A DNA stretch of 64,000 nt from a bacterium OM1 bin76. GTDB lineage: Bacteria > Actinomycetota > Acidimicrobiia > Spongiisociales > ZC4RG35. Within the stretch, counting starts at the first letter, position 1; every line of letters begins with the position of its first letter. The stretch is from positions 1 through 64,000 of the forward strand of contig MPNA01000002.1 in the NCBI GenBank assembly GCA_002238785.1, read 5' to 3'. The notes under the pieces were generated by a model. That model searched no databases, was not told the DNA's origin, and saw nothing but the letters and a program-made list of their open reading frames with translations. The translations under genes and the position numbers were made by a program. Of this stretch, positions 1-8,887 are shown piece by piece.

Positions 1-199
1 TCCCCAAACCGAGCGGACACCCAGCAAACCCTCACACACCCGGCACAAAACCATCCCTCACGCTCCCGAAGAACCAAAAAGCCCACATCACCCCACCCCC
101 GGACGGTCAAATCGGTGGATTGAGGCTAAAAGGGTTCGGGTGCTTGATGCCCATCGCACCCCCCGGATTCTCTCCACAAGAGTGGCCACGCCCGCCTAA

Positions 200-234
200 A
201 ATGTAGTAAGGAATCCTTTTATCCTTACTACATT
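200..234. promoter_or_regulatory. Perfect 13-bp inverted repeat, probable toxin-antitoxin operator
   Basis: Bases 200-212 (AATGTAGTAAGGA) are the exact reverse complement of 222-234, with a 9-nt spacer. The palindrome ends 14 bp before the TTG start of the antitoxin gene and is AT-rich in GC-rich surroundings. Type II antitoxins commonly bind such palindromes to repress their own operon, so an operator is the simplest reading. It could also fold as an RNA hairpin in the leader. Function is inferred from position. Confidence 0.6.
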
Positions 235-248
235 GCAAAGGGGCCGCC

Positions 249-470
249 TTGCTGGCCAAACTCACTTCCAAGAACCAGTTGACTCTTCCTAAAGCCGTCA
301 TGGTCGACTTTCAGGATGTGGACTATTTTGATGTGACCGCGGAAGGTGGCCGGGTGGTGCTGACCCCGGTGCACCTGGCCCGTCCCGACGCAGTTCGGGC
401 CAAGCTGTCTGAACTAGGCATTTGCGAAGCTGACGTGGCCCAAGCTGTTGCATGGGCTCGTAAGGGCTGA
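249..470 (+). CDS. AbrB/SpoVT-like antitoxin of a PIN-toxin pair
   Basis: This 73-aa protein begins AKLTSKNQLTLPKAV, the swapped-hairpin AbrB/SpoVT DNA-binding motif (compare VTSKGQITIPKEV). Its C-terminal part (about residues 40-70) would wrap the toxin. The start is TTG at 249, 5 nt after the purine run AAAGGGG. The stop lies 9 bp before the toxin gene, giving the usual antitoxin-first order. It should neutralise the PIN RNase and, with it, repress the operon at the palindrome at 200-234. No ATG exists in frame, so the TTG start is the best available. Confidence 0.8.
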   Translation: MLAKLTSKNQLTLPKAVMVDFQDVDYFDVTAEGGRVVLTPVHLARPDAVRAKLSELGICEADVAQAVAWARKG

Positions 471-479
471 TCACACCCA

Positions 480-905
480 ATGCGTTTGGTGATCGACACC
501 AATGTCTTGCTGTCCGCCCTGTTGTTTTCCTCCGGGTCGTTGACCTGGCTTCGTAGTGCATGGAAGTCAAAGGTGGTTCTACCCCTGGCAAGTCATGACA
601 CCACCTTGGAGTTGATTCGGGTTCTTTCCTATCCGAAGTTCTGTCTAAACGATTACGAGCGTGAAGAACTACTCACCGACTACCTGCCTTGGTGTGAGAC
701 TGTCACAGTTGCAAGGCCGCCGGCTGTCCCACAGTGCCGGGATCCTCATGATCGCCCATTCTTGGAATTGGCTTTGGTGGGGCGGGCGGATGCCCTGGTC
801 ACCGGCGACAAGGACCTGCTTGTCCTGGCCCCCCAATTCTCTGTTCCGATTCTTACACCGAAAACGTTGGAAGGTCGTTTGGAGCCTCCGCAGTTGAAGA
901 TGTGA
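480..905 (+). CDS. PIN-domain toxin (VapC-like RNase)
   Basis: This 141-aa protein matches the PIN_3 type of putative toxins. Visible acidic metal-ligand candidates are D6 in VIDTNVLLSAL, E44 in TTLELIRVL, the Asp residues of RDPHDRPFLELA, and the TGDKDLL motif near residue 108. Such proteins are Mg-dependent endoribonucleases that usually cleave tRNA or rRNA when freed from the antitoxin. It lies 9 bp downstream of the antitoxin gene and is surely co-transcribed with it. Length is normal and all acidic positions are present, so the toxin appears intact. The RNA target cannot be predicted. Confidence 0.82.
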   Translation: MRLVIDTNVLLSALLFSSGSLTWLRSAWKSKVVLPLASHDTTLELIRVLSYPKFCLNDYEREELLTDYLPWCETVTVARPPAVPQCRDPHDRPFLELALVGRADALVTGDKDLLVLAPQFSVPILTPKTLEGRLEPPQLKM

Positions 906-980
906 GTATCCGCGGCCAGTACTCACTCTTGGGGTCCTGCCTGAGTGGTCGCTTCGAAAGTCGGGTGACGGTGGCTGTTC

Positions 981-3446
981 CTATTCGAAACGCTCGTATA
1001 CCGCCTCGAGCGCCTCGTCTAGTTCGTCTAGTTCGCTCTCCCAACGTTGCATCTTGGAACGCAGTCGCACATTCTGGTACGCGCCCCAGATCGTCATGGC
1101 AGGTGGCACCAACACGATGGAGACTATCAGCGAGTATGCGATCGTGATCGCGGCGGTTATGGCGAACTGCTGGGATGCGACCAATGGCGAGAAAATCAAC
1201 ACTCCGAGCCCCAGCGCCGTGGTCATAGCAGAACCAAGCAGCGCCGAACCGGTCACTGACAGCGTCCGGATGGCGGCTTGTTCCGGATCGCGCGCCAGTG
1301 CGTACTCCTCGCGATAACGGTGGATCATATGGATGGTGTAGTCGACTCCGATCCCGATCGAGAGCGCGGTGATGATCGATGTTATGAGGGAGTAAGGGAT
1401 GCCCAGCAACGCCATCGTGCCCAGTACCGATATCAGAACCAGGAGAATCGGGAATACCGCGATAAAGCCAAGCGCAGGCTGGCGCACCGTCACCCAGAAG
1501 AACAGAGCGAGGACCGTCAAAGCCACCGCAATGGTTGTGCTGATGGCCTCGGTCTGCTGCTCGGTGATGGCGTCGGTCACGGTGAAAGAGATGATGCTGG
1601 ACGAGGTGGCCGTGAGGGCGTCACTGTCACCCAACCAGAGTTCATCAAGCTCCCGCTGGGTGTTCTTTGCAAGTGCAGTATCGCCTGCAAAAGCCGGGAA
1701 TTGGATGAGCATGGTATCGACGCCGTCAGGATCGTTGATCAAAAGGCGCCCCAAAGCGGGATCTAATGCCTCAATTCTGTCGAGCAATTCCTGCATCAGT
1801 TGTGAGTCGAGTTCGATTCCGACAGAGGCTTCCTGCAGTAGCGCGGCGAGTTCGGGATGGTAATTGTCGCCGGGTTCCCCGCTGTCGGTGGTCCAGTCTT
1901 GCACGATCAGGTTGTAAGATGCTTGGATCGGTCCTGCTGCGGCCCCAGGCCGAAGCCTTTCATCCTGGAAGGCGGTGGTGAAGTCGTGAAGGTTGAGAAG
2001 CGTTCGAGTCTCCGTCGCCTCGGATTTCACCAGCACGCTGTACATCTCCGTTGAGCCACCTATAGTCGCATCGAGCGTGTCCATGTCTTCAAGCAGTCCC
2101 CCACCTCTGGGAAGGATGTCGCGGATGTTGAATTCTGACTCGAGATCGGTCGCCGCGAATCCAAGGGCCACCGTTACAGCAACCACACCCACGATGTAGG
2201 GGGTAGGCCGGCGGGTAACGCTTCTCCCCAGCAATTCCGCCAGACGCCTGACACCAGGCAGGGAGTTCGAGATGGGGCGGGCCGGCTTCAGCTTGCCCTT
2301 CGCTTCCTTTCTTCGGTCGATGATTGTCCGCCCGGCCGGAATCAGGGTCAGCATCACCAGCAGGCTCATGGCCACGCCCATCCCCGCGATGACGCCAAAG
2401 TCATTGACTATGCCGATCGGGGAGAACAGGTTCACCAGCAGGCTCACGACCGTGGTGACCGCGGCAAGCGTAAGCGGCATGGTGACGTGTCGCAGTCCCA
2501 CCTGGACGGCCCCCCTTACGTCGTGGCCTGCGACGCGTTGCTCTCGGTAGTGGGAGATGATTTGGATGGCATAGTCCACCGTGAGCCCTATCAGGATGAT
2601 GGGCACCATCGTGGTGAGGGAATTCGGAGGGCCGATGAGATCCAGCGCGTTCGGCCCGAGCCATCCTTCCGTCCCGATGATCCACACAATCGAGACGAAA
2701 AGTCCTCCCAGGGTGAGCAACAGGTCCGAAACCGCGCGTATGAAGAGCAAGATCAGCGCCGCGATCAGAAGAAACGCCGCTCCTACCAGGGGCGCCATTC
2801 CCTCCTCGGTTGCTCTCTTGTACTCGTCTTCGATCACGACGGGCGAGACGCTGCTGACACTCAGCGGACCTTCGTCTGCTTTGGCGAATTCATGGACTGT
2901 TCGGGAGGCGGCATAGATTCGGTCGTCGTTGGTGTCCCGCAGGTTGATATTGGCGATGGTGATCGACGTCCCATCGGTGTCGATTCCCGTGATAGCGTCG
3001 AACACCTCCGCAATCCCCGGGACGCTGCGGACGGAATCGATCTCCGCCTGGGTTACCGACTCCAAGGAATCCACTCCGAGCACAGCTTTGACTAACAATG
3101 AGGGGGCGAATACAGGATCCGGAGGGGCCAGCATGTCTTTGACGCTCGGATCGTCAAGGATCTCACTGATCAGATTGTCCATTTGCGAGAGTCCCTCGGG
3201 TGTTAGGGCCTCTCCGCGGAAGACAAGCGTCGCAACGTGAGCTTCTGCATCCCCGAATAGTTCTTGGATCTCATCCAGGGCTTTGGCGACCTCGCTTCCT
3301 TGGGGCAGGGTTTCGGCAGTCTCCGGCGGCTCTGCACGGTACGTCGATCCGGCGCCCAGGGCAACAGTGATGATGATGAGGATTCCGACGGTGATCCACG
3401 GGTAACCCGTCACCAGTATGCGCAGACGATCAAGTATCTTGCTCAA
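981..3446 (-). CDS. RND/MMPL superfamily exporter
   Basis: About 821 aa with the repeated RND layout: one N-terminal TM helix, a large extracytoplasmic domain, five clustered TM helices, then the same again. Two GLTVDYAIQ / GIGVDYTIH segments sit in the middle of each membrane block; the conserved Asp is the proton-relay site in RND/MMPL pumps. Members export lipids, hopanoids or other hydrophobic molecules using the proton gradient. TTG at 3446 is preferred because GGAAGG precedes it by a good distance; an upstream TTG at 3461 lacks such a signal. It is transcribed away from the TA pair and lies 67 bp downstream of the Rieske oxygenase gene, so co-transcription is possible. Cargo is unknown. 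Confidence 0.85.
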   Translation of the reverse strand: MSKILDRLRILVTGYPWITVGILIIITVALGAGSTYRAEPPETAETLPQGSEVAKALDEIQELFGDAEAHVATLVFRGEALTPEGLSQMDNLISEILDDPSVKDMLAPPDPVFAPSLLVKAVLGVDSLESVTQAEIDSVRSVPGIAEVFDAITGIDTDGTSITIANINLRDTNDDRIYAASRTVHEFAKADEGPLSVSSVSPVVIEDEYKRATEEGMAPLVGAAFLLIAALILLFIRAVSDLLLTLGGLFVSIVWIIGTEGWLGPNALDLIGPPNSLTTMVPIILIGLTVDYAIQIISHYREQRVAGHDVRGAVQVGLRHVTMPLTLAAVTTVVSLLVNLFSPIGIVNDFGVIAGMGVAMSLLVMLTLIPAGRTIIDRRKEAKGKLKPARPISNSLPGVRRLAELLGRSVTRRPTPYIVGVVAVTVALGFAATDLESEFNIRDILPRGGGLLEDMDTLDATIGGSTEMYSVLVKSEATETRTLLNLHDFTTAFQDERLRPGAAAGPIQASYNLIVQDWTTDSGEPGDNYHPELAALLQEASVGIELDSQLMQELLDRIEALDPALGRLLINDPDGVDTMLIQFPAFAGDTALAKNTQRELDELWLGDSDALTATSSSIISFTVTDAITEQQTEAISTTIAVALTVLALFFWVTVRQPALGFIAVFPILLVLISVLGTMALLGIPYSLITSIITALSIGIGVDYTIHMIHRYREEYALARDPEQAAIRTLSVTGSALLGSAMTTALGLGVLIFSPLVASQQFAITAAITIAYSLIVSIVLVPPAMTIWGAYQNVRLRSKMQRWESELDELDEALEAVYERFE

Positions 3447-3512
3447 GCCATTTCCTTCCAATCGGGACCGCTGGCCCCAAAGGCCCTAAGTGTTCACAGC
3501 CATCCTTAACTT

Positions 3513-4589
3513 TCATCGTCCGGTACCTGCGGTCTTGACACGTACCGGAGTCGCCGAATTCTCTGAGTCGGGATAGAACTGGGCGCAATAGCGCCTGTAA
3601 GTCATCACCTCGCCGTCAGAGCGGCAGAGGCGAGGCCGGGGCAGATAACGCTTGTTCTTCCAGATGATCAGGTCCTGTCGAACGTCGTGCCTTTGGAAAG
3701 CCGCCATGAACTTGTTCATCAAGGGGGCGCGTAACCCCACCGGAAGAAACCCCATTCCAACAACCCATCGCTTCGGTTTGCGCATCCGGCGGACCTGCGA
3801 GACCAGGGAAAGGTCGATGAGCGTGCCGTCCACCGGTGTGGCCAGCACCCACAGGCGCATGTCCATTCCGACCGAATGCTCTCGAATCTCGACGAACGAG
3901 TAGCCGAGGCCAAAGATGCTGGTACGGGCGGAGACGTCGAAGGTCAACTTCACGACCCCGGCTATCTTCTGGGTTCTTCTGAAGTCGAAATTGCTCTCCA
4001 GGCGGGGTCCCTCCACGGAGGCTCGCTCGGGACGCTTCACGCTGCCGTAGCCATGGACGTAGCGGAGGTGGCCCAAGTCCACAGAATTCTCCGTGGTCTC
4101 CTGGGGATGGCCGGCAAACCGCATGGTGCTTATCTCCAGCGGGCTCCATCCGGCCTGGTCGACAGAATCGGTGGGCAGAGTCCAATGTGGCGCCCGTCCG
4201 TTGATTCCCCACCAGGCGAAGATCACGCCGGCGATCTCCTCGGTCTCGAATACTCGCAACCGCGCGGATTTGGGCGGTTTGGCATAGGGTGTGGCGACGC
4301 ATTCGCCATCCGCGTTGAACTCGAATCCATGGAAGGGACAGACCAGTCGGCCATCGCAAATCCGGCCTCCGGCGGCGGGCCTCAGATCGGCCCCCAAGTG
4401 CGGGCACGTGGCTTCGGCAACGCAAATGCGCCCCTTGTCGTCGCACCAGACGACGATGTCCTCCCCCATCCAGGTCTTCTCGATTATCTTGGCCTTCAGT
4501 ACCTCTTGGCGGCTCGCCACGAAGTACCAGCCTTCTGGGAATGGGGAAGGCAACGGGGCGTCCCCAATCTCCATTTGTCGGGTAGACAT
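3513..4589 (-). CDS. Rieske non-haem iron oxygenase, KshA-like
   Basis: The 358-aa protein has an N-terminal Rieske [2Fe-2S] domain with C62-x-H64 and C84-x2-H87, and a catalytic domain with the mononuclear iron motif N168, D171, H174, H179. The size and the CPHLGADLRPA / CPFHGFEF signatures resemble the 3-ketosteroid 9-alpha-hydroxylase oxygenase (KshA) and related steroid-type Rieske enzymes, which need a separate reductase. ATG 4589 follows AGGAG at a 9-nt distance; an adjacent TTG at 4592 is less likely. No reductase is adjacent; the FNR-type gene at 44.6 kb is far away. Substrate cannot be assigned; a sterol-like or other hydrophobic ring is a guess from subfamily resemblance. Confidence 0.85.
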   Translation of the reverse strand: MSTRQMEIGDAPLPSPFPEGWYFVASRQEVLKAKIIEKTWMGEDIVVWCDDKGRICVAEATCPHLGADLRPAAGGRICDGRLVCPFHGFEFNADGECVATPYAKPPKSARLRVFETEEIAGVIFAWWGINGRAPHWTLPTDSVDQAGWSPLEISTMRFAGHPQETTENSVDLGHLRYVHGYGSVKRPERASVEGPRLESNFDFRRTQKIAGVVKLTFDVSARTSIFGLGYSFVEIREHSVGMDMRLWVLATPVDGTLIDLSLVSQVRRMRKPKRWVVGMGFLPVGLRAPLMNKFMAAFQRHDVRQDLIIWKNKRYLPRPRLCRSDGEVMTYRRYCAQFYPDSENSATPVRVKTAGTGR

Positions 4590-4875
4590 CAATCAAGACT
4601 CCTCTCCCGGTTCCGGGGTTTGGCAGTTTCGGTTGGCCAATGCCTAGATATGCAGGACCATGAACCTCTTGCCAGTCCCACTTCCGGGACCTTCTAAAGA
4701 GACTCGTCCTGTCTCAGATTAGTTGTGTTACCCGCAGGTTGCTGTCTTCTGGTTGACAGTTGACTGCTGTCAGGGCTGGGGCCAGGGACGTTATCAACCT
4801 GGGGCTGGGAGGGAGATAGGAGGACCCCGTTGGAGGTGTTGCATCTTGGTTGGAGGGTGATTGCCGTCAAGGGGC
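4590..4875. other. Intergenic segment with a short inverted repeat
   Basis: This 286-bp stretch lies between the Rieske gene (transcribed away) and the end of the GNAT gene. I see no convincing coding sequence. TGACAG at 4754-4759 pairs with CTGTCA at 4767-4772 across a 7-nt loop, a weak hairpin that could be part of a terminator for the GNAT/decarboxylase pair or an operator. No T-tract follows on either strand, so no firm call is made. Confidence 0.3.
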
Positions 4876-5388
4876 TCAGCCGTTCAACCATTTCTCGTAG
4901 GTGACCGAGGTGAGTAGTCGGTCCTCGGGGATGTCGTAGTAGGTCCGCAAAACGGCTTGGGAGTCGGGCGAGAGAACGTAACCACCCTTTTCCAATGTCC
5001 CCCGCGCCTTGTAGTTGGCGGCGTAAGTTCCCACGATGAATCGGTTGATGCCCCCAAGTTGGGTTTCTATGTACTCCCGGACCGCGGAGGCCACCCCTTG
5101 TCTTTGATAGCGAGGGAGGATGTATGCATGGCGGAGCAAGGCCACCTCTCCGATCGGCTCGCTTCCCATCACCCCCACCAGGGTTTGGTCGACAAACGCC
5201 CCCCACCAGGTCATGCGCTGCGCTTCGGCCTCCCAGCCCTCTTCGTCCATCTCCGGGTCATGGAGTTCCTCTGGTGGAAGGAACTCCCGGTACCACCGGG
5301 CGGCGATGTTGATCACCTCAACTGCAGCCGCACAGTCCCCCGAAGTGAGTTCTCGTATGGAAAGGTCGTCTCTGATGTCTTGGCTCAC
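4876..5388 (-). CDS. GNAT-family N-acetyltransferase
   Basis: The 170-aa protein starts LSIRELTSGDCAAAVEV, the usual beta1-alpha1 of GNATs, and contains the acetyl-CoA pyrophosphate-binding loop YQRQGVAS (RxxGxG/A type) after the strand HAYILPR. It should transfer an acetyl group from acetyl-CoA to an amine; the acceptor is unknown. The gene begins 4 bp after the stop codon of the acetoacetate decarboxylase-like gene on the same strand, so the two are very probably co-transcribed and may act on related small molecules. Confidence 0.8.
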   Translation of the reverse strand: MSQDIRDDLSIRELTSGDCAAAVEVINIAARWYREFLPPEELHDPEMDEEGWEAEAQRMTWWGAFVDQTLVGVMGSEPIGEVALLRHAYILPRYQRQGVASAVREYIETQLGGINRFIVGTYAANYKARGTLEKGGYVLSPDSQAVLRTYYDIPEDRLLTSVTYEKWLNG

Positions 5389-5392
5389 GCTG

Positions 5393-6349
5393 CTACTCCA
5401 GTGGTGGGGCCGGGGATCTGCGGAGGGTGGTGCCTCTCTTCCATGACATGCCCACCCGTCGCCGGTAGCCGCCGGTCATCTCCCGTGGAATCAGGCGGTG
5501 ATGCTCCTCGGCGGGCGAGGGGAACAGGGACAATTCGGCGTCGCCCTGCCATCCGTCGGCGATTTCTATGTCGTAACCCCGCATGGTGACCAATTCGTCC
5601 ATTGATGCGGTTCCGTCCGACTCAATGGTGGGAAAACGCCGAGAATGCAGCACCGGGAGGGCATTGACAAACCCGGCATGTTCGCCGGGTTCGGTGAGGG
5701 TCAGCCGGGCCTCGGCCAACCGACGGCCGTTGGCGGACAGCGTCGCTCCGAACCTGCCTTCCCTCTCCAGTCGGGGACCGGCCCTTCCGACCAGGACCGG
5801 GCGGGTCATGCGTATATCTCCCAAACGTTTCGGATACCCCTGGTGGTGACCTCGCACCATCGAGAAGTCGGTGTCGACCCAGATGTAGACGCAACGGGAC
5901 CATGTCCGGTCTTGGTAACGGCATCTGACTACGAAGAAGCACTCCTTGTACTGGGAGCGGACCGGATCCAGGAGTTCTTCACCCGAATCCGAACAGGACT
6001 GCCACTCCGCCCAGATCAGCGCAACCGCTCCGGGATCCTCCGCAGCCGGTTCCAGGGGATGGGGGAGCACCTCGCGTACGTTTTCGGGGTCGGTGCGATA
6101 TTCGATGGTCAACATCTCCCCGAATAGTGCCAGGGAGGGGAGGGAAGAAGGGAAGCCCTGCCAGTGGGGCTTTGCGGGAAGAGGAATCCGGACGGTGAGG
6201 TTATGTTCGGCTCCCGTGTCGAGCGAGGATTGCCAATCTCGAATCCTACACTTCGCCTGGCAGGCGGGGCGTTTGGAATGATCGGGAAGCGGATGCGAGA
6301 AGATGTTGACATTCAGGATCCCAAACGGTATGCCCGCGGGGTACCCCAT
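5393..6349 (-). CDS. Acetoacetate decarboxylase-family protein
   Basis: From about residue 53 on, the protein reads like an ADC-fold enzyme: IPLPAKPHWQGFPSSLPSL, then a central region ending in MVRGHHQGYPKRLGDI, where the GYPKR lysine-bearing segment resembles the family's active-site region. ADC enzymes decarboxylate beta-keto acids through a Schiff base; many relatives act on other keto acids. The N-terminus is uncertain: the only ATG/GTG/TTG start upstream of the domain is ATG 6349, which would make the gene overlap the 5' end of the divergent P450 gene by about 57 bp. It forms a pair with the GNAT gene 4 bp downstream. Confidence 0.65.
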   Translation of the reverse strand: MGYPAGIPFGILNVNIFSHPLPDHSKRPACQAKCRIRDWQSSLDTGAEHNLTVRIPLPAKPHWQGFPSSLPSLALFGEMLTIEYRTDPENVREVLPHPLEPAAEDPGAVALIWAEWQSCSDSGEELLDPVRSQYKECFFVVRCRYQDRTWSRCVYIWVDTDFSMVRGHHQGYPKRLGDIRMTRPVLVGRAGPRLEREGRFGATLSANGRRLAEARLTLTEPGEHAGFVNALPVLHSRRFPTIESDGTASMDELVTMRGYDIEIADGWQGDAELSLFPSPAEEHHRLIPREMTGGYRRRVGMSWKRGTTLRRSPAPPLE

Positions 6350-7525
6350 GACGTCTTCAGGTATCTAAGGCGGAACGCGGCGGTTTCCTGGCACGACGAG
6401 GAGGATGGGAGAGCGGGCTTCTGGGCTGTGGTCCGGTACCGCGACCTTGCCGCGGTTAGCAGCGACTGGAGGACTTTCTCCTCGGCGTGGGGCTCCACAC
6501 TGGAGGAGATGACCCCGCAGGAATTGGCAGCGCGCCGGTCGATGATGGATCTCGATCCTCCCGCGCATAGCCGGATCCGGCGCCTGTTGTCACGAGGCTT
6601 CACTCCCAGGGTGGTGAGGGCTTACGAGAAAGCCTTCCGGCTGATGACCAGGGAACTCTTATCGGAAGTGCTGGCCCGGGGGGAGTTCGATCTGGTGGAG
6701 GCGATTTCCAAGCAGATTCCCGTTCTGTGGCTCTGCGAGCACATGGGTATCCCCCGGCACATGTCGGACCGGTTGATCGAGTGGACCGACCGCATGCTGG
6801 TGGGTGACTCCGATCCCGAGTACTGGGAGGATCGTTCCGACCCCGACTGCCGCTTCGCTCCGTTTGGGAGTCCGGCCGGTCTGGAGGCTTTCCAATATGC
6901 CGCCGAACTGGCGGCAGAGCGGCGGGCCCGACCGGGCGACGACATGATCAGCCTGGTGCTACAGGCCGAGCCGGGAGGTGAGCCTCTGACCGACGCCGAG
7001 TTCAACAATTTCTTCACGGTGCTGATGATCGCCGGCCAGGAGGCCTCCCGGCATTCGATAAGCCAGGGAGTGCTGGCCTTGATGGAACGCCCCGACCAGA
7101 TGCGCCGGCTTCGGGACGGCAGCGCCGAACTGATGGGTCGGGCGGTGGAGGAGATCATCAGATGGGCGACCCCCATTTACCACTTCCGCCGGACCGCCAC
7201 CCGGGATGTGGAAATGGCCGGTGAGCAGATCCGCAGGGGAGACAAGGTCACCATCTGGTACATCTCCGCCAACTTCGACGAGGCGGTGTTCGATGATCCT
7301 TACCGCTTCGACATCGAACGGCGCCCCAACCCGCAGGTCAGTTTCGGCAAGGGCGGTCCCCACTTCTGCCTGGGAGCGGCGCTGGGAAGATTACAGGTGA
7401 AAGTCGCCATGGAGGAACTGCTGCCGCGCCTTTCCGATCTTCGTCTGAGCGGTCCGGTTGAGCGACTTCAGTCCAATTTCATACACGGCATCAAACGGAT
7501 GCCGGTAAGGACGGTGGCTGGCTAG
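6293..7525 (+). CDS. Cytochrome P450
   Basis: A 410-aa soluble bacterial P450. The K-helix ExxR is E287/R290, the haem loop is FGKGGPHFCLG with the axial thiolate Cys359, and the I-helix is MIAGQEASRHS, where the usual acid-Thr pair reads Glu-Ala-Ser. It would hydroxylate or otherwise oxidise a hydrophobic substrate using electrons from a ferredoxin encoded elsewhere. ATG 6293 is chosen because family homology starts at DIQDPKRYARGVPHD; ATG 6278 is also possible. Its start region overlaps the predicted start region of the divergent ADC-like gene. Neighbouring MMPL and Rieske genes suggest a lipid or terpenoid-like substrate, which is inference only. Confidence 0.92.
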   Translation: MREDVDIQDPKRYARGVPHDVFRYLRRNAAVSWHDEEDGRAGFWAVVRYRDLAAVSSDWRTFSSAWGSTLEEMTPQELAARRSMMDLDPPAHSRIRRLLSRGFTPRVVRAYEKAFRLMTRELLSEVLARGEFDLVEAISKQIPVLWLCEHMGIPRHMSDRLIEWTDRMLVGDSDPEYWEDRSDPDCRFAPFGSPAGLEAFQYAAELAAERRARPGDDMISLVLQAEPGGEPLTDAEFNNFFTVLMIAGQEASRHSISQGVLALMERPDQMRRLRDGSAELMGRAVEEIIRWATPIYHFRRTATRDVEMAGEQIRRGDKVTIWYISANFDEAVFDDPYRFDIERRPNPQVSFGKGGPHFCLGAALGRLQVKVAMEELLPRLSDLRLSGPVERLQSNFIHGIKRMPVRTVAG

Positions 7526-7680
7526 CCCTAACCTGCCTGGGCGGAGTGGCGACTGTGCCTGGGTGTTGTCGCCCCGCATGTGGCGAGAATTCTATCCCTC
7601 TCAGAGAAATGTGTTCGATCTCATCGAAGATATCTTGAATGGGTAGTTGATTCAAGAACAACGACGAGAACGTGGGATAG

Positions 7681-8751
7681 GTGAGTCCAATTCGAGCAGC
7701 GATGGTTACCCCTCTGTCGGGGCCTTTGGCGGTCTATGGCCGAGCGGCCGGGGAGGCCATGAGATTGTGGTCCGAGAAGGTGGCCCAATCGGGATCCGTT
7801 GACCTGACGGTTCACGACGCCCACCCCGATCCTGCCGCGGCAGTGAGAAGGGCCGAATCCGCAGGGTTCGATGTGCTGTTCGGACCCTATGGTCGAGGAC
7901 CCGCTCTGGCCGCGGCCCGGGCAACTTCCCGATTGGTGTGGAATGGTGGCGGCGCTACGGACCGGCTGTCGTGGTCTCGATTCCCCAATGTTGTGAATGT
8001 TCTGGCGCCGGCGGCTTCGTATCTGAACGGTGCGTTAGCGGCCATCCGTGGAGCCGAACCACAGGTCCGTTCGTTGGTGGTACTTCACACGGGAAGGGGT
8101 TTCCCAAAAGAAGTGGCCCGGGGGGCGATGGCCGCTGCTTCCGAACTTGGTATCTCGTGTTCCGATGCTGTCTTCACACCCGGGAAGGCCGCAGATTCGG
8201 CATCTGGGATTCGGGGAGGCGACGTGTTGGCGATGGCAGGGGCATTTGAGGACGAATTGGAGTTGGTAAAGATCCTGGATCGGCGCCGGTGGCGAGCCGT
8301 TCTGTCGGTGGCGGCCGGTGTGGATGAGATACTGGAAGCCCTTGGGCGCCGCCGCGAGGGCCTGATCGGGCCCGCTCAATGGATGCCAGGTAATGCTCCT
8401 CGACCCACTGTGGGCCCCGATGCAGGTTGGTTTGTTGAGGCCTACCGTCGCCGGGTGGGAACGATCCCCCCTTACCCTGCTGCCCAGGCTCTGGCGGCAG
8501 CCTTGATCTGGTCGGAATGCGTACGGATCACCAACGCGCTGGACGATGAAACACTGAAGTCTGCGGCCGGCCGATTGTCCACCCGCACCCTGTTCGGGAC
8601 CTTCACACTCGATCCCGTCACGGGTCTACAAGTTGGACACCAGGTGGTGGCCGTCCAGTGGCAGGACGGTCGACGGGTGGTGGTCTGGCCCTCTGACCGA
8701 GCGGAAAAGAAGCTACGTCTCCGTACGGACCACAGGTCCCAATCAGCATGA
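7681..8751 (+). CDS. Periplasmic-binding-protein-fold protein without signal peptide
   Basis: This 356-aa protein has the type I periplasmic binding fold of Leu/Ile/Val-binding proteins (Peripla_BP_6): IRAAMVTPLSGPLAVYGRAAGEAM at the N-terminus, FDVLFGPYGRGPALAA, and the C-terminal pattern PAAQALAAALIWSECV. Unlike exported relatives it starts directly with the first beta strand, with no signal sequence, lipobox or TM helix, so it is predicted to stay in the cytoplasm, perhaps as a ligand sensor like AmiC. The start is GTG 7681. It lies 155 bp after the P450 gene and before an MMPL exporter. If a real start lay upstream, no in-frame hydrophobic segment was seen to support secretion. Confidence 0.7.
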   Translation: MSPIRAAMVTPLSGPLAVYGRAAGEAMRLWSEKVAQSGSVDLTVHDAHPDPAAAVRRAESAGFDVLFGPYGRGPALAAARATSRLVWNGGGATDRLSWSRFPNVVNVLAPAASYLNGALAAIRGAEPQVRSLVVLHTGRGFPKEVARGAMAAASELGISCSDAVFTPGKAADSASGIRGGDVLAMAGAFEDELELVKILDRRRWRAVLSVAAGVDEILEALGRRREGLIGPAQWMPGNAPRPTVGPDAGWFVEAYRRRVGTIPPYPAAQALAAALIWSECVRITNALDDETLKSAAGRLSTRTLFGTFTLDPVTGLQVGHQVVAVQWQDGRRVVVWPSDRAEKKLRLRTDHRSQSA

Positions 8752-8887
8752 CCGGGAGAGAATCGTGTGGCAAGGAGCAATGCGGGGCCAACGAAGATCC
8801 TTGCTCTCAAGGGCGGCCAACTATTGTCAATCGTTATGATCTATAGAGATCGCCCTGACGGATCAGTTTGTAAGGGGAAGGAACAAC

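Noticed and set aside
4754-4772. Terminator downstream of the GNAT gene
   Set aside because: The stem is only 6 bp and no T-tract follows on either strand.
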